DNA of 10,156 bases from the NCBI GenBank assembly GCA_028565635.1, contig JAOXYB010067123.1:1-10156 (forward strand), given 5' to 3'. The position numbers and the translations under genes are program-made. This DNA comes from Phoronis ovalis (taxonomy: Eukaryota > Phoronida > Phoronidae). Shown piece after piece: positions 1-8,220 of this stretch. Below the pieces are notes generated by a model. It did no database searches. It was given only the letters and a program-made list of their open reading frames with translations, and had not been told where the DNA came from. Positions within the stretch are counted from its first letter, which is position 1; each line of letters starts with the position of its first letter.

Positions 1-1301
1 AAGGCCTTACTTTTGGATGATGGCGATCAGCCCATCAGCCTTGTTTATCGATAGATGGTAATCGCATCGGTTGAATAACGTCATTCACAATAAATATTGA
101 TAAACTACCATAAATAACTGGTTTATCTCATAAATTGATCCGTTTTATTTTAACTTATTATACAATTAGGCAAAATCAATCATCTTTCTGTATGTAAAAT
201 GTCTATAGCCACATTCAATGCGCGTAATGTGCCTTTTATTATACATGGTAAAATAACAATTCTAGGTAGGTCAGCCAGTTAGTTTTTACTACATCAACAG
301 TATAATTAAAACTACAAAAGCAAATTACATTTATATACTGTACAAGTTACTAGGCAACCAGCAGCAAGTTAGATTGCACTGTGACTGAATATAGAAATCA
401 TAATATAAATTAATGTGTTCCTATTATTAAAATTAAGTTTTTTTTCTCATGACAGTATTCTAGTGTATTCAAATTTTTCATTTCTTAAAATTGTATAGTT
501 TTTGTTATTAAAAATCATAAAAATGTCACTTTTAGTGAAATGTTGTTTTAAAATAAATCAGGATGACTCAGTAGAAATCTATGAAAATTTGGAGATTGAA
601 ACAAATAACATGCTTATAAAATATCATATTATTTACCGTACTTCTAAAAATGTGATCATAATATATTGTACACCATAGAGAGTATCAAATTGAAACTTTT
701 AGGAAAGTCTAACTCTTAATCAGTCATTAAAAAAAGTTAAAGCTACACTAAATCCGGCAACAGGTGCGTAATTATTTTTGCCGATTTTATTAGTCATAAA
801 GCGTCTGATTACTCATAAAAAGATAGCAAAACTGTTGAATGAGATTAACTCTTTGGTGAAAGTGGTTGAATGTTCTTGGCTTACTCCAAATCTGTTACAG
901 GTGATCCATCTGTTATTAACTTGAAATATAATTTAAAAAACTTGTCCTTGATTAAATATTTGTTTATTCGAACAATTAAATAATATTCAAAATCTATATA
1001 AATAGTGTCAGAACATTTCAGGTTCTGAACATATCAATGTACTCGTTTGATAAAATTCAACAAAAGCGAATATTATATATTGCAATTAGAATATTGCTAA
1101 GTTACTTATTAAGCTAATTATAAATGTTAAAAAGCATTATTGGATTATTATTTATTTGACATCCTAGTAACATTGACTAGGGATAAGTTTCCCTTATGAT
1201 ATGCAGCTGTGATTATCAGAAAGTTGCAAGAAATATTTTGGTACTTTAATTAAATATAAAATCCTGAAATAAAAAAAGAGAATATTGAAGAAAATAATTA
1301 A

Positions 1302-1394
1302 TTGTTGTGCTGGTATATATGTAACTGTTAATTTGTTACGCTGGTATATAGGTAACTGTTAATTTGTTACGCTGGTATATAGGTAGCTGCTAAT
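1302..1394. repeat. Minisatellite, three 31-bp units
   Basis: Three adjacent 31-bp units start at 1302, 1333 and 1364, each with the core CTGGTATATAGGTAACTGTT. Unit 2 is the reference, unit 1 differs near its start and unit 3 has G replacing A and C replacing T in the core. The matching place in the second duplication copy (about 5833-5872) holds only one diverged unit, so the array expanded after the duplication. Confidence 0.9.
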
Positions 1395-1668
1395 TTCAAA
1401 AGTTAAATCTGTTCACCGGGGTATAAATATAATTAGACGCAGAACACTTCAATTTACTGTACAAACCCAGAAGACTGTGGTTACTAGGACAACATTTTCA
1501 CACTGAATAAAATTTATAATATTATATTAACCTCCCCCTCTTGTGGTTCTTTGCTTTCTTTCAGTAAATGAAAATACCGATTAAGGTCTTCAGAGGACAA
1601 TGCAAATCTTACAAAATTATGTTTTTTTATTAATTTAGCACTTTAAGTTTTATAACTACATGTACCTC

Positions 1669-1994
1669 CCCCGGGGGGGGGGGGCAGTCAGTATGAAAGT
1701 GGGTACCCATGTTCCAACATGGCTTTTCAAAACGAAGTTAAATTCTGCAAAAAATACACCTCTAAGGAAATGAGTTTTTTTGAAAAAATACCCCTAAGGA
1801 GGTGACTTGGGAAAAAACTTCCCTCACTAAGTGTCATACCTTCAAAAAGCCACCCCTTTTCGTGATTTTAGCTAAAAACGGACCCTAAGCGCGTAACGCG
1901 CGTTGCGCACCAGCGGTTCGAAAACGTACCTTTTCACGCGAAATTTTGTTGGAACATGCGTACCCACTTTTATATTGACTGCCCCCCCCCGGGG
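1669..1994. mobile_element. MITE-like non-autonomous transposon with G-rich terminal inverted repeats
   Basis: A 326-bp insertion is bounded by terminal inverted repeats of about 45 bp. Each end begins CCCC followed by a run of G (12 on the left, 9 on the right) and then CAGTCA, TAT, AAAGTGGGTAC and CATGTTCCAAC, with only a few mismatches between the ends. It is flanked by a perfect 6-bp direct repeat TACCTC at 1663-1668 and 1995-2000, read as a target-site duplication. The second duplication copy carries a single TACCTC at 6080-6085 and no insert, which gives a natural empty site. The interior has no transposase frame. It holds two related AAAAAATAC..CCTAAGG units near 1748 and 1783 and a GC-rich self-complementary core AACGCGCGTT near 1896-1905. 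The superfamily is not assigned. Confidence 0.88.
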
Positions 1995-2346
1995 TACCTC
2001 CTCGCTTGTTAGGAAAGAGGTTGGAGCAGCCTGGTCAATTAATCCAGTCGTGCTCAAAGCTAACTGGTTCAGGTAGGTTCCACTCTCCCTCTGCATGCTC
2101 TCTCTCAGTATTGTAGTTGGATCAGTCCAGTACATACACACTACTACGAGTAGACCAATCCAGAACAAAGAGCCAAGGACGATAGCGGTGATGGTCCACC
2201 CCCAGGAACAAGTATGTTTCTGTGGTACGCGAGCAAAATCGCGGCTTTTGTGGTCTACGTAAGCCAGCATGGAATAAGCCAATCCCAGGAGACCAAATGG
2301 CAAGCAGCAACATAGCAGAGCAAACACTGAGGTTCCAAAGATACAC
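1872..2346 (-). CDS. CD225/dispanin exon A (partial; reads into the transposon)
   Basis: This exon encodes the CD225 core of a small dispanin-type membrane protein. In order it has a cysteine-rich first hydrophobic segment (CCCLPFGLLGLAYSMLA), a charged cytoplasmic-type loop with DFARV, and a second transmembrane segment starting SWGWTITAIVLGSLFW. The exon begins after an AG acceptor with G at 2346, giving the same phase (2) and Trp-Cys junction as copies B and C, although its pyrimidine tract is poor. A 30-40 residue polar tail ending PTSFLTSEE reaches a donor GAG|GTA at 1998/1997. Without splicing there the frame runs through the MITE to a TAG at 1872-1874, adding about 40 transposon-encoded residues. 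No adjacent N-terminal exon is visible, so this is either an orphan or decaying copy, or a second CD225 exon served by the N-terminal exon at 3920-4074. The TM2 stretch differs from B only at synonymous sites, which argues for recent constraint. Confidence 0.7.
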
Positions 2347-3040
2347 CTGATTACACCATTTTTACCATTATCCCCATTTTTATTTTTTGCACTTTCCTGT
2401 TATCAGAAAGTGGGTGAAGTTTGGATTATTAGAAAACAAAATTAATTTGATTTTCATATTTTAGATTTTCATTGAGGTTGCCATATAACATCAAACTAAT
2501 TTTCCAATTCCCCACTAGGTGGACTTCAATCTAGCTACCATTGCAATATAAATTATTAATAATTATGTAAGATAAGCTAACTGTTTGATGACTGATAAAA
2601 TTGTATGTCAGGTATTTGCTGTAAAGAAATAAGTAATTGTAATTTTTGAAGTGGATGATAAAATGAATCATGTCGTAATAAGCCTTCACATTGGTGGTTG
2701 GATTGTTCTTAATCCCCTCATAAAATGAGGATGTAATTTCAAGTTTTAAGATAAGTTTTAATTCCTTGATTGAACATTTCTTTATTTAAAAAATAATGTA
2801 ATCCGAATATAATAAAAAATTAATATCACAACACTTTTAATTTTAAATACAGACACACTGCACACACATCAGTGAAGAAAAGAATCCATTATCAAAAGTA
2901 CAATTTAGAACTTACTGGAAAGCAGTATGATGTTAAATAAACTGAATATAAAATTTTCAAGGCACTGTAGGTTGTAGCTAAATCTTTTGAAACATTTACC
3001 CTTGAAAACGTAGTTATATTATTTCAGTGAAATCCTCATC
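2347..3040. other. AT-rich spacer between exon A and gene B
   Basis: No reading frame, N-terminal exon or RNA gene can be supported here. The stretch AGCTCCATTT that marks the donor end of the N-terminal exon in B and C is absent, so copy A lacks its own. A TTTATT at 2781-2786 (AATAAA on the minus strand) could be a poly(A) signal for gene B, about 260-325 bases after the stops available in the putative extra exon at 3041-3173. Confidence 0.5.
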
Positions 3041-3173
3041 CTATGAATCAGATGTGAGATTAGCTTCATTTGACTGTGCAGCTGATTCATGAGTTGACAT
3101 CTTATTCTTACGAATATTTGTAGTACAAGCTGTTTTCTGAATTGTTAGAATTATTAAGCATATTAATTGGATC
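3041..3173 (-). other. Possible 3' exon of gene B
   Basis: A strong minus-strand acceptor (pyrimidine-rich CTGTTTCTGTTTAATTTTAG ending at 3174) opens a stretch that could be spliced to the donor at 3373/3372. Gene B already meets its stop (TAA, 3391-3389) only 16 bases before that donor, so in the CD225 frame this exon would be 3' UTR. Two other frames are open from the acceptor. A phase-0 frame gives 21 residues starting DPINMLNNSNNSENS and ends at TAA 3110-3108. A phase-2 frame stays open for 43 codons to TAG 3043-3041 and starts hydrophobic (IQLICLIIL). Neither resembles a family I know. The exon rests on splice signals alone. Confidence 0.33.
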
Positions 3174-3388
3174 CTAAAATTAAACAGAAACAGAGATTTA
3201 GTAGTCTAAGAACAATTTTAATTTTTTATGTTGTTGTATTAACATTGAAACAAACTTCACACAATATTTGATATTTACTATGCAGTCAACTTTGCTGGTC
3301 AAAAATAAAAGTTTAAAAAAGTGACTCCTATCACATTTTAAAGTTATGGATTTGAAAAAAATTAATATTTACCTCGGTTGCAGCAGTG

Positions 3389-4065
3389 TTAGTCGTAATA
3401 ATAATAATTTCTCCTCCAGTACATGGTCCATGCAAACATTCCAATCAGACAAATCCAGAACAAAGAGCCAAGGACGATGGCAGTGATAGTCCACCCCCAG
3501 GAGCAACTTTTCTTTTTTGGTACACGAGCAAAGTCACTGCCTTTGTGGTCTGCATAAGCCAACATGGAATAAACCAATCCAATCAGGCCAAATGGCGAGC
3601 AGCAGCATATCGTAGCAAACAAGGAGGTCCCCAGGTTACACCTGAATGAAAACACTTTATTTAATTAATTAAATTGAAATAACATGAAATATTTCAATTT
3701 CCTTTTTGTGTATTTTTAGGTGTAACATTATTATGTAGTTACGTTTCTTTAGTTTATGTGCAATAAATTTATCCAGCTTCTTATGTTGCTCCGTGATTTA
3801 CCTGGGTAGATATTTCTTTTCACTTTGGCCACTTCATATGTCATTTGAGTTGACTTTATAAAGCCACAATTATATTTATAATCTGGACTAAAAAAAATTA
3901 TGAAAAGTATAATACGTACCAGCTCCATTTTGGTTTCTGCATCGCCCCGAAGTGTTCTCCATTCGGGAATTGAACAACTGTCATTGGTTGATTTGGTTGC
4001 ATAAAGAGGGGCTGGATATCAGACATCTTTTGTTTTTCTTCAAGAGCCTCAGGATGAACCGACAT
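3389..4065 (-). CDS. CD225/dispanin family membrane protein, gene B (two coding exons)
   Basis: The model joins 4065-3920 (48 codons plus TG) to 3641-3389 and gives 132 residues, a normal length for single-domain CD225 proteins. Residues 1-48 are a polar, proline- and glutamine-rich cytoplasmic N-terminus (MSDIQPLFMQPNQPMTVV). Tryptophan 49 is split by the intron. Residues about 57-77 form the first hydrophobic or re-entrant segment with a CCC cluster at 61-63, the usual S-acylation position in this family, and the PFG and YS signature. The basic loop has DFARVPKKK at about 85-93, and TM2 spans about 98-122. A tyrosine-rich end NYYYYD is encoded by an ATT/TAT repeat. The donor is GAGCTG|GTACGT and the acceptor TTTTCATTCAG. 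The start at 4065 was chosen because it follows a leader acceptor at 4075-4076 and has the context CCAAGATGT. CD225 proteins act in membrane trafficking, and IFITM members limit viral entry in vertebrates; no specific role is shown here. Confidence 0.88.
3642..3919 (-). other. Intron between the N-terminal and CD225 exons of gene B
   Basis: A 278-bp AT-rich intron in phase 2 runs from GTACGT (3919 downward) to AG (3643-3642). The intron in gene C (6719-6491, GTAAGT to CCAG, 229 bp) is at the identical codon, a split Trp before the Cys that opens the CD225 exon. The sequences of the two introns no longer align convincingly although the exons do. Confidence 0.85.
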
Positions 4066-4430
4066 CTTGGTGACCTGTTTAGACACATATGAAAGAAAAT
4101 AACACACATTGTGATTAAAGTACACTAATTCTTAAAAGTTAATCTAATAATTGTAATGTTTTAAATATATATGGTTAGGCTGGCTAAGCTAAGATTTATT
4201 GAAAGATCTTTTAACCCAACTCGAAACTAATTTTAAGCAGAGGTTAAAATCTAGAACCCTACTAACCTATCCCAGTTGATTAACTGTTATTGCCGCTGTG
4301 TATATATTCACAGCCGAATTTTAAATGACTTGGTAATGCTCCTCCAAAACTAGACTATTTAACATACCTTTAGTGTTTATTTCTCAAAAATAATTGCTCA
4401 AACTTCTATCTTCTTATTATCCAGCTTATC
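4066..4430 (-). promoter_or_regulatory. Spliced 5' leader of gene B (noncoding exon and intron)
   Basis: Upstream of the start codon an acceptor ...GTCTAAACAG|GTCACCAAG is seen at 4075/4074. A good donor AAAG|GTATGT lies at 4368/4367, so a 293-bp leader intron is likely. The putative noncoding exon ends at 4368 and includes GAAGTTTGAGCAATT near 4400; a related stretch (GTAGAAGTTTGAAGATAG) occurs around 7690-7712 upstream of gene C. A short inverted repeat GCTGTG...CACAGC sits in the leader intron near 4295-4315. The transcription start and a TATA box cannot be placed with confidence. Confidence 0.5.
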
Positions 4431-4439
4431 AAAGCTATG

Positions 4440-6490
4440 TCACAATCAGAAATGTTTTAATGGCGACTTTCACAATAAGGAAATATTGATTAACTACTGT
4501 AAATAACCAAATAGTTGCTTTTCTGGAAGTAATTATGAGCATTTTTCATTTTTTTTAAACTGAATGTTATTCATTACTTGATGGTTTATCTCAAGAAATA
4601 CAGTCGTTTTATTTTTAGAGAAATAGAGTCATTTTATGTGCACTTGATATATAATTATAAAACTAGGCAAATTTTATTTATTTTACATTATTTATGTGTT
4701 GCGTAATATGCCTTTTATTATATACCTGGTTAAATAACATTTCCAGGTACCGTCACTCAGGTATTTTTACTTCATGAACAATAGAATTAAAAGTTCATGT
4801 CATTCAAGAACACCAGCGGTATACATACATGTACACATTCAAGACGAAATGAGAAAATATTTGTCTCAGCATGCAAGTCCCGTTTCTAGTGCACAAGCCG
4901 GTAACCAGTAGCTAGTTTACCTTGGACTATGATAAGTAAATTTTATTTCTCATGGCAACATATACACCGCGCTATTCAGTCTTTCATTTCTTAAAACAGT
5001 GTTGGTAGTTTTAAAGAGTGAAATTTTGTATTATAAAAAACATCAATAAAGAAATCAGAATGACTGTAAGTAGAAATGTATAAAATTTAAAATTGAAGCA
5101 AATAATTTGCTTGTAAAATGTGATTCTATACAATCAATACTTACTAAAAATTGGGTATAATTATGTTGCATTGTGAAGAGTGTTAATAAAATAAAACTAA
5201 TTTTGCTAATTAAAACTTGATGAGTCTGTCTTGGGAAAATCTAGGCTAGAGTCATCCACAAAAAAAAAATGTTAAAACTGCGCTGCATCAAGAATGGAAT
5301 TATTTTGAATTGTTGATCGATCAGTAAAATGTGTCATATCGGTTCAGACTAAGGATAAAAAACTCTCATTGTAACGGTGCATGGTGAAGGTGGTTGAATG
5401 CCCTTGGCATATTCCCAAATCAATGCTTAGAGAAATTTTGAGATGCTCCAACAGGCGGTGGTGTATAATAAAAAATTATTGAAGTCCTTGATTAAATATT
5501 TATTCTTAAAATAAAGTAATGTTTAAACATAAATATAATTTCACAGCATTTCAGTTTCTGAAATTGAATGCATTGGTAGAATTCAATAAAAAGTGACAAT
5601 CTTCAAAAATTAGTTTGATACTGAAAAATTTAATACAATCCTGTTTCACTCATCATTCGTTAGTAAACTTGGGATTAGTTTCCTCTCCTTTTTGATGTGA
5701 TGTGCGGCTGTTCTGTTTCCCGATCATTTTGATCTTCAGACTGTTACAATAAGATTTTCAGTATAATTTTAGTTAAATACATTACATTATTAAACGTATC
5801 CTGAAATTAAAAAAAAAAAAAATTAGTAACAAATTTACGAATTTGTTATGTCGGTATGTGCTGTTAATTTCAAAAATACGTGGCATCATGCACCAGGGTA
5901 TAAAAATCATGAAAGACAAATGCAGTATTTCTTGCACTTGCATATATCACCACATTTAATAAAGTGCTTTAAATTATATTAAAGTTCCCTATCTTTTGAT
6001 TTTTACTTTCTTTCTGATGAAGGTCAATCATCTAGCAAAATGAAGTTTTTGATTAGCTTTGCACTTTAAATTTCATAAATACCTCAATCTCCTCGCTTGT
6101 TGGGAAAGAGGTTGGAATGTCCTGATCAATCCAGTCATGATCAAAAGTAGGTGGATCAGTGTAATCAGGCAGGTTCAACTATCCGTCAAACTGAAATTTC
6201 CCACCATTGTAATTGAGAGACATATGGTCCTGTTTTGTTGCCGAGTACATGGATAACTGCCCGAACAAAACGGTCCAGTACACACACACACTGCTATGAT
6301 CAGACTAATCCAGAACAAAGAGCCAATGACGATGACGGTGATGGTCCACCCCCAGGAAAAACTTTTTTGCACACGAGCAAAGTCGTTACTTTTGCGGTCT
6401 GCATAAGCCAGCATGGAATAAGCCATACCAATGAGACCAAATGGCGAGCAGCAACACAGCATAGCAAACGCTGAGGTTCCAAAATTACAC
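4440..6490. repeat. Segmental duplication, copy 2 (CD225 exon C and its 3' flank)
   Basis: This is the partner of 60-2346; anchors are given there. From 4450 to 6060 it is AT-rich intergenic DNA in which no open reading frame or RNA gene is supported. It has a poly-A tract near 5809-5822 and a single diverged minisatellite unit near 5833-5872. The right end contains CD225 exon C. Compared with copy 1 it lacks the MITE and the minisatellite expansion. Confidence 0.75.
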
Positions 6491-6869
6491 CTGGATATTA
6501 TAAACACGGTTTGTGTAGTAATTGCTTAGAAAGATGTTAGTTTACCATTTTAGTTATAACAGTATACATAACAGTAATAACTTAGTGTAGATACACATTT
6601 TTTTGGTCAATGTTAAGTGGGTACACAATATGTATTTTTTAACTGTGACTGAAGGGTTTTTGATATCAGTTCTATTGAAAATTTCAAATAAAATGTAGGG
6701 TACACCAGGATTTACTTACCAGCTCCATTTTTGTTTCTCCTGGACTAGGATATATAAAACTCTAAGTGACTTCTTGTCGATTAGGAATATGAAGAACTGT
6801 GACAGGTTCATTCGGTTGAACGAAAACGGGTTGAAAATCAGATTCGAGGGGTTTTCTTTCGGATTCCAT
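6175..6869 (-). pseudogene. CD225/dispanin gene C (N-terminal exon frameshifted)
   Basis: The two exons are 6878-6720 (start codon 6869-6867, donor GAGCTG|GTAAGT) and 6490-6083 (acceptor TATCCAG, donor GATTGAG|GTATTT). The N-terminal frame MESERKPLESDFQPVF matches gene B but hits TAG at 6764-6762 (codon 36). The coding part of the exon is 150 bases instead of 146, with a net gain of about 19 bases after PNR, so it is out of phase with exon 2. Exon 2 has the full CD225 core: CCCSPFGLIGMAYSMLA, a loop with DFARV shortened by two residues, then SWGWTITVIVIGSLFW. In the CD225 frame it ends at 6175. The reading frame matching the tail of copy A (PTSFPTSEE) lies in another phase. It may be a pseudogene, or be translated from an internal ATG at 6811-6809 that is in frame with CD225 and would give 135 residues. 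Confidence 0.65.
6280..6291. repeat. (AC)6 microsatellite inside CD225 exon C
   Basis: An uninterrupted AC run (GT on the coding strand) lies immediately after the TM2 codons of exon C. It encodes the VCVCT segment. Copies A and B have no such run at this place. The run lies just before the point where the C-terminal frames of the copies part. Confidence 0.85.
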
Positions 6870-7208
6870 CGTGCTAACCTTTATAAATGTACCAAAAAGT
6901 AAAGCAAAATATTTAAGAGACTCTTCTTAAAAACCTCTATTTAAAATGAAATAGAACAACTCTAAACTACAGGGAATAAAAATATACCCTAAAATATATT
7001 TAGAAAAATATAATTTCTTTAATCTAAAAATATTTGAAATCAAATAGAACTCAAACACTGTTTTCAAACTGAAGTTAAAACAAATCTAGAGCTCAATTAA
7101 AAGCTGTATAATAAAGGAAAACCTGATGTGCCATATAAACTTCATGGAAGTGAATTATACACTTAACTTGTTACATAACTATAAAACCATAATACATATT
7201 AACCGTAC

Positions 7209-7302
7209 CTTGTCTCCTGCAACTGGTTTACATGCACAAAATTGCTGTTGAACGAAAGCAGGTTGAACATCAGATTCGAGAGGGTTTTTTTTCATATTCC
7301 AT
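7209..7302 (-). pseudogene. Fourth N-terminal dispanin exon copy (relic D)
   Basis: The stretch from ATG 7302-7300 downward is clearly homologous to the N-terminal exon of gene C: ATGGAAT.TGAA, then CTCGAATCTGAT, TTCAACC and TTTCGTTCAAC. A one-base insertion (CCCTCTCG against CCCCTCG in C) moves it out of frame, with a stop at codon 11. After GTTCAACAGCAA the similarity to C and B stops, and it ends at a plausible donor GACAAG|GTACGG (7209/7208). The final AACCAGTTGCAGGAGACAAG resembles AACCAGTTGCTACGAAACAA near 7674-7693, so this piece may also serve as a noncoding leader exon of gene C. No CD225 exon belongs to it between here and 6878. Confidence 0.6.
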
Positions 7303-7308
7303 CCTGCC

Positions 7309-7332
7309 TGAGACTAATATAATTTAGTCTCA
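7309..7332. repeat. Short inverted repeat upstream of relic D
   Basis: TGAGACTAAT at 7309-7318 is followed by ATTTAGTCTCA, giving a hairpin with a 9-10 bp stem. The left arm with its following bases, CTGAGACTAATATAA, recurs as a direct repeat starting near 7388. Its role is unknown. Confidence 0.7.
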
Positions 7333-8169
7333 GATCCTGCTTACCAAACCTGTAAATTAAATGTGAGCATATTTATCTAAATGAAAGCTGAGACTAATAT
7401 AACTAGTAAGCCGCATATTTAGGAAAGTCGGACCTTCTGAACACCTCTTTGAAATATGGTAAAAATTGAAAGAACTCAAATACTAGCTATTTTCAATTAG
7501 AGGTTCATTGAAATTCTATAAAATTGATAGGAAAAATTGTGCAAGGTATAAACATTATTTAAATTAACCAACGTATGTTAGGAAAAAGGTCATTTCCCTC
7601 TAAAATGTACGAAATCAGACAGAACTAATAAAAGTACTAGAGGTTAAAATCTAGAACTCAATTAAAGTAACTTTGTTTCGTAGCAACTGGTTTGTCTATC
7701 TTCAAACTTCTACTTTTTTTAAAATGACGTCAAAATATTTATTAAAAAATCAATTACATCTACTCGCATCCGTCAATAACTACTATGCATGTCAACCTGT
7801 ATGAAGTTCAGCTGTCATGAAATTGTTGTCAATTATATTCTGTAACACACTGTTCTCGCATGTATTTACCTTTATTAATTATTGGTTATTACTAGTTTAT
7901 TATGGAATTTTAATAATATTTCTTAAAAACTGGAAAATCAAAATATTTATGGTATTACTATTATTAGCAAATGACGTATCAGGTCAACAGTGCATCTTTC
8001 ATGACTTGTATTTTTATAGTTATACCTACTTAGAGTTTTATACATCCTAGATGAAAGATAGGAAATACTTCTGGAATGTATAGGGTTTAGATTAGTCTGT
8101 TCTTGTGCTTATCAGTGCATGTTAGATTGCTTTTGAATGTACTACATTGCAATTGTTATAGATTTGATA
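7333..8169. other. AT-rich intergenic stretch without a supported gene
   Basis: The left part (7390-7710) resembles the leader regions of genes B and C, with AGAGGTTAAAATCTAGAA near 7638 and 4239 and a related AATCTAGAGCTCAATTAAA near 7082. This suggests another truncated duplication. A frame of 77 codons at 7817-8050 (plus) is dominated by Phe, Leu, Ile and Tyr, as random AT-rich DNA would be, and is not called. Confidence 0.5.
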
Positions 8170-8220
8170 ATGTTTGATATGAAATGTACTGTGTATGATG
8201 TTTGATATGAAATGTACTGT
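8170..8220. repeat. Short tandem repeat, 28-bp period
   Basis: ATGTTTGATATGAAATGTAC starting at 8170 is repeated starting at 8198, giving nearly two 28-bp units, followed by a partial echo (AGTGTATGATAT) at 8225. Confidence 0.85.

Larger units (their letters stand above)
60..2346. repeat. Segmental duplication, copy 1 (CD225 exon A and its 3' flank)
   Basis: This stretch aligns collinearly, with many small indels, to 4440-6490. Clear anchors are the GCGTAATGTGCCTTTTATTA-like stretch at 222 (4701 in copy 2), GGTGAAAGTGGTTGAATG at 855 (5383), CTTGATTAAATATTT near 950 (5487), GCACTTTAAGTTTTATAA at 1639 (6061) and CTCCTCGCTTGTTAGG at 1999 (6089). The offset drifts between about 4.1 and 4.5 kb because of indels, including the 326-bp transposon present only here. 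Apart from the CD225 exon at the right end no gene was found in 1-1640; the sequence is AT-rich intergenic DNA. The limits are approximate. Confidence 0.75.

Noticed and set aside
1915-1925. GGTTCGAAAAC resembling a tRNA-type B box inside the MITE
   Set aside because: The match to the B-box consensus is incomplete at the 3' side, no A box is seen at a proper distance, and the terminal inverted repeats show a DNA transposon, not a SINE.
2122-2346. Second minus-strand frame over CD225 exon A
   Set aside because: It is a shadow in another phase; its translation has no CD225 features. The same applies to 6300-6482 over exon C.
2655-2720. Possible relic of an N-terminal exon for copy A
   Set aside because: A short likeness to the B exon around CATTGGTGGTTGGATTG is no better than chance; the conserved donor end and the start region are missing.
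3386-3649. Plus-strand frame of 87 codons
   Set aside because: It is the complement of CD225 exon B; a similar antisense frame at 6235-6474 covers exon C. Both arise from the conserved coding sequence and have no start context or splice logic of their own.
3898-4125. Start of gene B upstream of 4065
   Set aside because: The frame stays open to 4125, but an acceptor at 4075-4076 puts that part in the leader intron, and the conserved start has the better context.
6059-6256. Plus-strand frame of 65 codons
   Set aside because: It overlaps the tail part of CD225 exon C in antisense and shows no recognisable features.
7817-8050. Plus-strand frame of 77 codons with hydrophobic stretches
   Set aside because: Its composition is what AT-rich DNA gives by chance, with no splice sites, no homologue recognised and no supporting context.
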